Part shown: piece by piece, positions 1-8,905 of the stretch
Position numbering within the stretch: the first letter of the stretch is position 1
Layout of the letters: every line of letters begins with the position of its first letter
Source of the DNA: Apodospora peruviana
Taxonomy: Eukaryota > Ascomycota > Sordariomycetes > Sordariales > Lasiosphaeriaceae
Assembly: GCA_033439685.1 (NCBI GenBank)
Contig: JAUEDM010000006.1
Span: 310,001-374,000 of the forward strand
DNA: 64,000 nt
Reading direction: 5' to 3'
Notes under the pieces: model-generated
The model's database searches: none
What the model saw: only the letters and a program-made list of their open reading frames with translations
What the model was told of the DNA's origin: nothing
Position numbers and translations under genes: made by a program

Positions 1-612
1 TATCTGGGTAGATATTGGTCTCTGTTGAAAGATCGCGTCAATTGTTATTTCGACAACGGATGTGAGGTTGAAGATGCGCCTTCGAAATCGGAGTTGCCGG
101 GCTGTGACTGGCTGCTTGGTATTTCAAATGATATTCCCTCCCGCAATATCTCCTCATAGTTAAATTCAATGACAACATGAATGGGAAATCTGTTTCAAAG
201 GAATTTCCAGCAATTCCAACTCCATTCTGTGCGTCAATCGAACTGTCCACGGAAGATTTCCGAAAGTCTAGCTTGTTTCAGCACATATGGCTTGGAATGG
301 CTATTGTCACCAGCCACTGGGTCGATAAGCCTCTGACCGAGTTCCTCCCCTACGCCGACACCAGCGGCTTGCCCAACCGGAAACAGTTTGAATGAGGCCA
401 GGAATGATGGGCCGCACTGACTCTAGCAGGGTGCCATATGTACAAAGCACAAGAGCATAGGTAAGTTCAGCTCCACTGGACATGTGCAGGCCATCCTAGA
501 ACAATGATAGTCAGATATTGCTAGCATGAATCGCAGTGGATTAGTGGAGCACAGCCCGGGTCTCCATTCCTCTACCGAGAACATGAGTCAAGAATACACG
601 AACTGTCCAAAA
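1..612. other. Left-edge stretch without a convincing gene
   Basis: Only short overlapping open frames occur (for example 177-395 on the plus strand and 38-250 on the minus strand). None shows a recognisable motif, a signal peptide or a splice pattern. The end of a gene lying left of the window cannot be excluded. Confidence 0.4.
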
Positions 613-726
613 GGCAAGATGGCCGAGCGGTCTAAGGCGCCACGTTAAGGTATTCAACCTTGATAACTCCAATCATCATGGATTCCGTGGTCCGAAAGGG
701 CGTGGGTTCGAATCCCACTCTTGTCA
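613..726 (+). tRNA. tRNA-Leu (anticodon AAG) with intron
   Basis: The acceptor stem pairs GGCAAGA (613-619) with TCTTGTC (719-725), followed by discriminator A726. The D-arm region GGCCGAGCGG (A box) and the T-arm GTGGGTTCGAATCCCAC (B box) are clear. The anticodon stem CCACG (640-644) pairs with CGTGG (686-690), putting AAG at 647-649. A 34-nt intron (651-684) sits after position 37. The long variable arm is typical of class II tRNAs and agrees with leucine identity. A T5 run at 732-736 is the likely RNA polymerase III terminator. It decodes CUU/CUC leucine codons. Confidence 0.92.
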
Positions 727-736
727 CACTCTTTTT

Positions 737-1321
737 GCCCTCAGTGCCATCTACACTGGAGCAAATATAGTGAGAGATTTAAGTGCCGATTTGTATATGT
801 TCTGAGTGAAGTAGCTCCTCTTTTTGACTTGGTTAGGTATGTTTGCCCACTAGCACGATAAAGTATCCTAATATGAAATCTCGCAAACTACGTTTATAAT
901 GCCTTATAATCTATCGTTATAACGCTAACCTATAGCGCTTTATAATAACGGATGTTTTCTTTTGAAAAAAACTGTCGTCACAGTACCCGATAAGCCGATT
1001 GTTGCCTACTTGGCTATCTCATGGTGTGAAGGAATGCTAAAGTATCACAGCTATTGGCCAACCTGCCAAAAACTGTATCGTCTGGTGCTAGGCCACTGCT
1101 GCATACATTGCTTCGCCACATGCCACACGCGGCACAGCCCTCCTTGGACTTGGTGCTGCTTGGCCCGCAGCTGGCCGCCTCGGTTGCCTAAAACGAGGGC
1201 CAACAACCTGAAGATCACACACAGTCTTCTTGGTTTACTTTAACTAATCGCTTTCACCGCTCTGCGAACCCAACTTGAATCCAACCATCATCTAGCCACC
1301 GAAGAAGTATTTACAACAATC
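737..1321. other. Intergenic region upstream of the first HET gene
   Basis: The stretch is AT-rich around 840-960. A 93-codon frame at 962-1243 has no recognisable motif and is cysteine-rich by chance composition. The region presumably contains the promoter and 5' leader of the HET gene starting at 1322. I see no repeat or RNA gene here. Confidence 0.35.
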
Positions 1322-3685
1322 ATGACAGGCACAGTTTTTCAGCACTCGCCAATTGACCTCTCAACGGATGCCATCCGACTCGTCCGCCTCCTGAGAGGCT
1401 CGGGCGGCGACCCGATCAAATGCGAGGTGTTCGAGACCCATCTCCACCGGATCCAGGGGATTCCGTACGAGGCTTTGTCGTATACCTGGGGCGATTCTCC
1501 CGTCGCCATCGACATCACCATCTGCGGACGGAAGGCCACCATCAGAGACAACCTGAACACGGCCCTGTGCTGTCTGCGGTATTCTGACCGGGACAGGATC
1601 TTGTGGATCGACGCGCTCTGCATCGACCAAGACAGCCACGAGGAGAAGGCGCACCAGGTCGGGCAGATGAGAGCCATTTACGAGAATGCCGAAAACGTGC
1701 AGATTTGGCTCGGACGGAGCAGCGAGGATGTCGACCTGCTAATGGAGCTGATGAACCAGCTCGACAAACGGGCGAGGCGGAGGAAGGAGTACCGGAGGAA
1801 TTCACCCGACGCCTGGTTGAACGAGTGGCCAGTTCTGCTGAACGAGCTGGGAGGCCTGGGTTCCGATTTCAATATTCGGCGCCGCGATGCGCTCTTCGAG
1901 CTGCTCAACAGACCCTTGTTTCGGCGTGTCTGGATTATCCACGAGGTCTTTAGTGCCAAGGCAGCGACCATTACATGTGGCTGGAATTCGGTGCCGACAA
2001 GAACGTTTATTCTGATGCCGAGGTTGATGGAAGTCGACACCGATCCCCATGTGCAAGCCGTGCTAGATATCATGCCGGGGTATCTGCGAGAGACGTCGTG
2101 GCGAAGCGTGAGCCCGAGCCTCTCTATCCTGCTGAAGAAATTCGCAGGGCTGAGCAGAGCAACAGATCCGCGCGACAACATCTACGCCCTGCTTGGCATC
2201 TCGTCGGATGCGGGTTCCGACGGCTTCCCGGTGCCGGACTACAGTCCAGCCGTCACAATGCGGCATGCCATCCAGAAGACCATGTCGTACCTGATTTTTC
2301 CCGAGAGTTCTACCGGCGTCGGCCGGCGACCAGTCTGTGAAATGCCGGACTGGAACCTGGCTCAGCTTGTAGGCGGTGATTTGGACAACTTAGCCGGCAT
2401 GGTCCTCGAGTGGGCTCTGATGCATGGCAAATCGGAGACTGCCATCGAGATTTTGAAGATGCCCACCTTCGATGTCAACGGCTCACACTGCCAGGAAGAA
2501 GCGCCGCTTGTGTACCTGGCCAACAAACCGATGGACCCGAATCTACAACGAGTCGTTTTGACGATTCTGGACCGCGATGACGCCAATGTGAACATCACCA
2601 ACAAGGACGGCGAAACGCCGCTCAACGTTGCCGCCAGAACCGTTAACGGGACAATGGTCAGGATTTTGCTTTCCCATCACCGTCAAGACGTTAATCTCAA
2701 CCACGTCCAGAAGGGAGGCAAAGGCCGAACGCCACTCGGAGCAGCTGTTGAGGGAGGGTATTATGGCATGGCTGCTTTGCTTCTCGAGCATCCCGGCGTC
2801 GACGTGAACTTCCCGAACGGTAGCGAATACAAAACCCTCACGCCTCTCTGTCTCGCGGTAGCCAATGGAGATAGGAAAATGGTCGGGCTGCTTATCGACA
2901 AAGGCGCCAACCTTGAAGCCCCGGATACGTTGGAGGGTGCACCGCCGCTTTGGATCGCCGCCAGCAGAGGTCATTTCGGTCTGGTGGAGCTGCTACTCAA
3001 CAGGGGCGCGAACATCGAGGCTGGGGACAGCTGGCTGGGTAAGACGGTCCTGTGGATGGCGGCGAGCGAAGGCCACGCCGACATTGTGCGCCTGCTCCTC
3101 GACAGGGGGGCCAATATTGGTTCCAAAGATTTGCATAAGCGGACACCCTTCTGGATCGCGGCCAGACAAGGCCACGTCGACGTCGTCAGGATGTTTCTCG
3201 GGCACGGGGGCGTCGAGCGCGCCATCGTCGAGTCACGCGTAAATTTCGCCGAAGACGCGGTGGGTTCCGCGACGGCGCTGTGGGCTGCGGCGCAGAACGG
3301 TCATGCTGAGGTGTGTCGGGTGCTTCTTGACGACGCTGGCGCCGATGTCGAGGCCAAGGACTGTGTCAGGCAGTCGCCGCTTTGGGTTGCTGCGAGCAAG
3401 GGCCATGTTGACGTAGTCGAGCTCCTTCTTGCGAGAGGTGCAGAGGTTGAGGCGAGGGATAGTTACTATGACTGCACGCCGTTGTGGATTGCGGCGTACA
3501 GAAGGAATAGGGTGGTGGTTAAGATGCTGATCCAGGCTGGTGCCGACACGGAGACGACTAAGGGAAGAGGGGAGGAGGTGAGTGAGACGTTTATGGGAGA
3601 TGTGGAGGCGGCCTGCGCGGAGGTGGGGAGGTTTATTAGGGACGTTGCTATACCTTGCGAATGGGAGATTGTGCAGGCAAGTTAG
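1322..3685 (+). CDS. HET-domain protein with C-terminal ankyrin repeats
   Basis: A single uninterrupted 787-residue frame. Residues about 49-210 carry the HET signature: YEALSYTWGD (49-58), ILWIDALCIDQ (93-103), then NVQIWLG (125-131) and FRRVWIIHEV (200-209). A second conserved block reads RATDPRDNIYALLG near residue 280. From about residue 420 to 750 roughly ten ankyrin repeats follow, several built on a PLWIAAS core. HET domains act in heterokaryon incompatibility and regulated cell death in fungi; ankyrin repeats probably bind a partner or act as the sensing surface. No membrane segment or signal peptide, so a cytosolic location is likely. The frame looks intact. The specific partner or het locus cannot be named from sequence. 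Confidence 0.9.
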   Translation: MTGTVFQHSPIDLSTDAIRLVRLLRGSGGDPIKCEVFETHLHRIQGIPYEALSYTWGDSPVAIDITICGRKATIRDNLNTALCCLRYSDRDRILWIDALCIDQDSHEEKAHQVGQMRAIYENAENVQIWLGRSSEDVDLLMELMNQLDKRARRRKEYRRNSPDAWLNEWPVLLNELGGLGSDFNIRRRDALFELLNRPLFRRVWIIHEVFSAKAATITCGWNSVPTRTFILMPRLMEVDTDPHVQAVLDIMPGYLRETSWRSVSPSLSILLKKFAGLSRATDPRDNIYALLGISSDAGSDGFPVPDYSPAVTMRHAIQKTMSYLIFPESSTGVGRRPVCEMPDWNLAQLVGGDLDNLAGMVLEWALMHGKSETAIEILKMPTFDVNGSHCQEEAPLVYLANKPMDPNLQRVVLTILDRDDANVNITNKDGETPLNVAARTVNGTMVRILLSHHRQDVNLNHVQKGGKGRTPLGAAVEGGYYGMAALLLEHPGVDVNFPNGSEYKTLTPLCLAVANGDRKMVGLLIDKGANLEAPDTLEGAPPLWIAASRGHFGLVELLLNRGANIEAGDSWLGKTVLWMAASEGHADIVRLLLDRGANIGSKDLHKRTPFWIAARQGHVDVVRMFLGHGGVERAIVESRVNFAEDAVGSATALWAAAQNGHAEVCRVLLDDAGADVEAKDCVRQSPLWVAASKGHVDVVELLLARGAEVEARDSYYDCTPLWIAAYRRNRVVVKMLIQAGADTETTKGRGEEVSETFMGDVEAACAEVGRFIRDVAIPCEWEIVQAS

Positions 3686-4077
3686 GGATCGGCAAGAAGC
3701 AGCATGGATACCTATATACTAGGTTAGTTCCCTCTGAATGAGTTGCACAGATACCTACAATGTCATCAATGCGCGCGTACTGGACCACTGGAACTAGACT
3801 TCCTGAGTGCGGTGTACGGAAAACTCGGGCAGTATGGGTCTCTCGGGTAATAGGCTGATGTTGAGAAACCTTGCTATTTTCTGGACTTGGCTATTACTCG
3901 TGGGTGAAGGGATCTTTTTATAGCCGGTTTCATACCAATTGAACGTGGCAACACGTAGCCATGAGATCAGCAGTTATCAACAATCGTAGTAAGAAGGCGT
4001 AAGGGCCGTTTGCCAATGTCGTTGTTATTTTGCCCCCAACAAACAAATAACCTGGCTGGTTTCAAGCATTCAGACAA
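3686..4077. other. Intergenic region between HET gene and SET gene
   Basis: About 390 bases that should hold the 3' end of the HET gene and the promoter of the SET gene. No open frame, repeat or RNA structure stands out. Confidence 0.35.
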
Positions 4078-5401
4078 ATGATGAGGAAATCAACATACAA
4101 CACTCCAGGTCTTGTCGTAATATTCCTTTGGATTCTTCTCTGCCCATTGGTATACGGCCATTCCACAAAGGAAAGAAACAGCAGGTTACCGACCTGTTCA
4201 AAATGGCAGGTGACCGCGTCGCCTCCAGAACCAGGATATCACCCTTGGACACATGCTCCCCACTGCATGCCAACCGACAAAGGTACAACAAACAAGCTAT
4301 GTGTGTTTACAAACACAAACTTCCACTTTGGACAGGGCGTCAGCATCGTTGCTCGGCCCGAGACCGCACGCAAACTCGTCGACGATCGGCTGCTGATGAA
4401 GTCGCGCTACGAGTACCCCAGTTCAGACGTCAAGTATGAAGCCATAGATCGGCCTGCTCTCGGCGTCGGTCTGTTTGTCAAGCCTGAACATCGATATTTC
4501 GCTGGAGAGACCATCATGGTGGACTATCCGACCCTGGTTCTGCCGAGCGGAGCTGTCGACTCTGTGGACCTGAACTTGCTGAATAATCTGCGATGGAAGG
4601 CCTTGCTGCAGCTGTCCAAGGAGACGAGAGCGAGGACTAGGGGGCTGGCGCAGAGTAAAGGGGGGTATATGGACGAGATTGTGAATGTCTTTGACACGAA
4701 TGCGTTCACGCATGAGAAGGCGGGCGATCTGCACGACATCATCTTTGCTAAGGCAGCCGTTAGTTTTGGAGCACTCCATCAAGTTACATTGTAATACTGA
4801 CTGACATCACAGAGGATGAACCACAACTGCCTTCCAAAGTAAGTCAGCACCACCCCTAGGTTGAGCCGTCTTTGACACGTGATGACCAAACAGCGCCTTC
4901 ACCCGAACAAACCACTCCTCATTCGCCATGGAGGTCATCGCCCTGCGCGACATCCGCGACGGTGAAGAAATAACCATCTCTTACCTAGACGCCTCCACCG
5001 AGTCAACTTCCAAAGAGCGGCGGAACAAGTTGTCGTCCGACTGGAACTTTGACTGCGGGTGCTCCATCTGCGCGCCTGGGAAAGGGACGAAAGAGGAATC
5101 TGACAGACGTCGAGAGAAGATAGCCAAGGAAAGAAAATTGCTGCAGAGCAGCAGAGGGGACGCAGCCAAGATCATGAGGCATGTCGAGACGATGCTGGGT
5201 CTGTTTGACGAGGAGGGCATGATCATGCCCAAGGCCGAGTACTATGCGTTGGCGGCGCATGCGTCCAAACATCTTGGGAGACGAAAGGATGCGATGGAGT
5301 TTGCGGAGCTGGCTAAGGGGCAGTGGAACATTATTTTTGGGCCGGAGAGCAGGGAGTGCGCGTCTATGGACGAGTTTCAGCTGGAACTGGGAGCTGCATA
5401 G
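4078..5401 (+). CDS. SET-domain protein with N-terminal signal peptide
   Basis: Model: exons 4078-4758, 4813-4838 and 4894-5401 (404 residues). Intron 1 starts GTTAGT, has a TACTGAC branch site and ends CACAG. Intron 2 runs from GTAAGT to AACAG. Splicing restores the SET core RMNHNCLPNAF (about 228-238) followed by IRDGEEITISYLD and a cysteine-rich post-SET-like DCGCSIC. Residues 8-26 form a hydrophobic stretch, with a plausible signal-peptidase site near VYG (25-27), so the protein is predicted to enter the secretory pathway, unusual for a presumed lysine methyltransferase. It resembles a fungal group of SET proteins that often have such leaders; substrate unknown. A shorter 30-nt first intron (4783-4812) is also in frame, but the 54-nt version fits the family better. 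Confidence 0.78.
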
Positions 5402-5688
5402 ACTTCACTCAATCCTAGTGAGATATCGTGCCTAGGAGAGGTCATTGTAGATACTACCGCTGGTGAGAACTAATTGAGAATTATCATTACTAGAATAGGT
5501 AGGTAGACCAGCCAGCCAAAAGAGCCGGTATGGCAGGTAAAATTTTGATCCTGAATATGTCCAATGCAAATATAACACCATCATCCGTTCTTCGATAGCA
5601 TGAGCCACCAAGTGTAGGTCTAAAACCCAAATATTCCATGCAACCTCCCTGCAACAACAATCAAATCACCTGCCCTGAGCTGAATCGT
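5402..5688. other. Convergent 3' region between SET gene and dehydrogenase gene
   Basis: A short spacer in which the SET gene and the minus-strand dehydrogenase gene converge. No other feature was seen. Confidence 0.4.
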
Positions 5689-7152
5689 TCAACGGCACCA
5701 CATCTCGACTTCAACACCATTGAGATCCGCCAACACGTCAAAGTCGATCCCGACCTGCTTAAACGCAACGATAATCATGTCAAAGCTCTTCTCGAGATTC
5801 TCCCGGGTCCAGTCCCGATCCGGGAGCCGCTGAACATGTGGGACCGCCTCCTGCTTGACGAGGGGGTCGGCAAACATGACCTCCACTCTGCCAGACCGTG
5901 CCAGCGTCGTAGCCAGTTCCAGTCCCGGTGAGTTGCTTAACACGGACTGGCCGGCCTTGAAGCCTACTCCGACGACAAGAACGCGCGGGAGGAGCACCGA
6001 CTGACTTGTGGACTTACCGTGATGGCCGGTAACCCTCTCAATGGCCCTCGCGGCAATCTCCGCCGGTCGCACCGTCATCTTCTCGGCCGCTGCTTTGAGC
6101 AAAGGGAACTCGCAGTTGGAGAGCAGATAAAACGGGTTGACTGGGATGCAGTGGCCGCCCACGCCGACCGAGGGCGTGAAGGGCATGTAGCCAAAGGGCT
6201 TGGTGGCGGCCGCGCGTGAGACCTCGAATGGGTCGATGCCGTGCGGGAGACAGGCGTCGGCCATCTCGTTGGCGAAGGCTATGTTCATCATGCGCTGGCA
6301 GTTCTCGTACAGCTTCATCATCTCGGCCACCTCAGGGCGCGAGACTTGTACCAAGGTGTCAAAGACGGGTGCGTAGAGACGGGCGATAGAGTTGAGGGAG
6401 GCTTGGTCGAGGCCTGAGACGACTTTGGGGATCGAGCGCATCGGGGGGTCAGTCCTGCCTGGATCGACTCTCTGTTTGTGGCTTGTCAGTGTCTGCTGGT
6501 TTTGAGGTATCGAATGGACACTTACCTCTGGTGACATGCCACCAAATAGACGATGGGATGTACACAAGGGACCGAGAAGACTGCGAGTCATGCCCACAGC
6601 GACTGAGCTTTCGATGACCACGGTTGCACCTGGCCGAGCATGGCTCGAGACAGTCTCGAGAGCACTCTGGAGGTACGATGAGTCGATGGTTTTGTCCTCT
6701 CTGAGGAGCGTCGGCACAGATATCAAGAAGTGAGTCGCTCTCCTCAAGTCATCCCTGTACGTTGTGTACTCGACCCGGTTGCCTGGTGATGCCTCGTCTC
6801 GAAGCTGGCTGATGCGCCGTTCCGATACATCGAAGCCGATAACGTTGTAGACGGACGAGAAGGACTCAACGAGATGTGTTCCGACGTAGCCGATGCCGAT
6901 TACTGCAACACATGGCTCGTCTTGGGGAGAGATCTTGGAGGGTAGAAGACTGAATTCGACGGAATGGGCGAACTTGTCATCCACAGGGTTGCCCCTCTCA
7001 GGAGGCGGTGTAATAGGAAGACATGCAGGATTCCAGACACGTGGTTTCCATTCGTCGCTCTCGAGGCTCGGTGTGCGGGGAGGAGTCGATGCAGGTGTTG
7101 GAGGGTCGTGTTGCAGACGGGATGTCACCCGATCGATCGTGATCTTCAACAT
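5689..7152 (-). CDS. Nucleotide-sugar 6-dehydrogenase (UDP-GlcNAc/ManNAc dehydrogenase type)
   Basis: Exons 7152-6526 and 6471-5689 (469 residues). The 54-nt intron (GTAAGT...CAAACAG) is a multiple of three and lacks stops, so it can be misread as 18 coding codons; removing it restores the family motif GMSPERVDPGR. The Rossmann motif GIGYVG lies at 86-91. The catalytic cysteine is in GGHCIPVNP (Cys about 317), preceded by MKLYENCQRMMNIAFANE and FGYMPFTPSVG. The family makes two NAD-dependent oxidations of the sugar C6 to give a nucleotide-activated uronic acid. The SPERVDPG and GGHCIPVNP signatures point to the UDP-HexNAc dehydrogenase branch (WecC/WbpA-like) rather than plain UDP-glucose dehydrogenase. 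A proline-rich extension of about 80 residues precedes the fold. The first in-frame ATG (7152) is chosen. Divergent from the GT2 synthase gene. Confidence 0.87.
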   Translation of the reverse strand: MLKITIDRVTSRLQHDPPTPASTPPRTPSLESDEWKPRVWNPACLPITPPPERGNPVDDKFAHSVEFSLLPSKISPQDEPCVAVIGIGYVGTHLVESFSSVYNVIGFDVSERRISQLRDEASPGNRVEYTTYRDDLRRATHFLISVPTLLREDKTIDSSYLQSALETVSSHARPGATVVIESSVAVGMTRSLLGPLCTSHRLFGGMSPEVSVHSIPQNQQTLTSHKQRVDPGRTDPPMRSIPKVVSGLDQASLNSIARLYAPVFDTLVQVSRPEVAEMMKLYENCQRMMNIAFANEMADACLPHGIDPFEVSRAAATKPFGYMPFTPSVGVGGHCIPVNPFYLLSNCEFPLLKAAAEKMTVRPAEIAARAIERVTGHHGKSTSQSVLLPRVLVVGVGFKAGQSVLSNSPGLELATTLARSGRVEVMFADPLVKQEAVPHVQRLPDRDWTRENLEKSFDMIIVAFKQVGIDFDVLADLNGVEVEMWCR

Positions 7153-8905
7153 TATTATGGATGACGGTGAAACAACAGACAACAAAACATATACCAAGGT
7201 AGCCTAGTAGCCAACTGCACTGAAGGATGAGATGCAGTGAGCAAATATGGCCAAAGCAAAAACCAAACTCTCCAAGTTTCAAGTCCCAGCTGCGCTCATG
7301 TTTATATTGTCTTCCATCTCAGGCAGCACTTGCGCCTCCGCGGGACCGGAATTTGTTGCGCGCCAGGACAGGAACCCTTCATGATCTGCATCACCAGACT
7401 GGCCAAAGTCCAGTCAGTCCCTGGCTCTCGGGTCCAAAAGTGGCGGACTGGACTGGAATTCCCTCGGTGTCACATCTCACAAACCACTGACTAGTCGAAC
7501 GGCGGAGAATATCTTCATTTCCTGATTCGGTGTTATTTTTTCATCAAACATGATTAGCTTCTGGCGATACGCCTCGTGAAGACTTTTACTGTGTGGCTGA
7601 CGCCCAGACCAGGGTAATTTCGAGTTGTGATCGTGCTCTGGATAAACATCGAAGGGCCGGGGTGCCCAGGCGGCTCAAGGGGTTGAGTAGGGCGAGGAGG
7701 TGTGATGGAAGTTGAGTGCAGTCGAAAATGCCGGATTATTCCGCTTATTGCAGCCAGCCACTTGATAGTTTTTTGGGCAGAAGAGTCTCATGTCTTGGTA
7801 ATATGTACAAAGAATTCTGTAGTTTATTAACTCTTGGCACATTGAAGATTGGATACGTAGCCGCTTGGCAACTTCTCAGAGAGGTAACAACAGCGGTTGA
7901 GGCTCTTTCGGGACTGAGCTGAAGAGCAAAGAAAAAGGAAAAACGCCGCATCCTAGCTTTAATCGACGGCTTGGCACGGGGCTCCCATAGGGCAGAGCGC
8001 GGTGACGAGCTCAATCCCCATTGGCTCGCCGGAGTTGGGAGCCGGGCATTTGTTTGGCTCACCCCTGACCACATTTCCACCATCGGGTATGGACCCGCAA
8101 CGAATGCAGGGGGGCTTCCCATTATTGCCTTGCCACATGCTCGGGAAAACCCAGTGATGGAATCAGAGATGACCATCATCATGGGGGGGGCTGGCTGGAA
8201 TGTAGCTCCTTGTGTAGGTACGCGGCTGTCTAGCACACCACGCGCTGCCAGAATGACGCGCAATAACTTGGCCGATCTTTCTATGTTTATTGTGAGTTTC
8301 CAAGGCAGTCGATCAGTAGGTCTACTGAATTGCGCTATGCAGTGTCTGCACCGAAGCGCTCGGGGCTTTGCTCAACAAGGAAATCGGCGGACGAGATGTG
8401 CTCCGGCTTCATTTCCACCGACATCGACCGTCGCTCTGTCGGTCCTGACGGCGTCTGACTCCTTTGCCTTGCCTCAGCTGTGCTGCCACCGGACTTGACT
8501 TCAAGCTTTCTTGGCCTGCATCACATCCTGGTCTAGCCTGAGGCCCTTCTGGACCAGCCAGCCTCCAGTTCTAGCTGGTCTCTTTGCTCTGAGTCTTCTC
8601 GAACTCTGCCCGTGTCTCTGCTCTCTTCCTCTTTCAGTCTTCTTTCCCGCTCACTCGGTTTCACTCCTTCTCGCGCCGTCCAGTCCACCGTGAAAGCTCG
8701 CCGCAACGACTTTGCGGGCTCACGAGCTTTCTCATTGCCTCTCGTTTCGATACAACACCGCATACTCGTTCATGGTGGGATAATGGAGCGGAACTACACA
8801 CTCGTTTAAGCCTAATTCCCATTATTCTACACACTCATTACTGTCAAAGACATTTTTTGTTTCGTCTAATTGTTCTTAAAACCTAATAATATTCCGTATT
8901 CTGCC
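7153..8905. promoter_or_regulatory. Shared divergent intergenic region with pyrimidine-rich leader
   Basis: 1.75 kb between the divergent dehydrogenase (minus) and GT2 synthase (plus) genes. Overlapping open frames at 7745-8263 and 7971-8498 have no recognisable content. About 8577-8690 is strongly CT-rich on the plus strand (runs such as CTCTCTTCCTCTTTC), typical of fungal promoters and 5' leaders and pointing to transcription toward the synthase. Joint regulation of the two genes is inferred only from this arrangement. Confidence 0.5.

Noticed and set aside
962..1243. 93-codon plus-strand frame
   Set aside because: No motif, odd Cys/His/Trp-rich composition and no promoter or splice context; likely chance.
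4783..4812. 30-nt intron in the SET gene
   Set aside because: In frame, but too short for a fungal spliceosomal intron; the 54-nt intron 4759-4812 has a better 5' site and better protein continuity.
7745..8498. Overlapping 172- and 175-codon frames on opposite strands
   Set aside because: They mirror each other, show no family features and lie in a probable promoter region.
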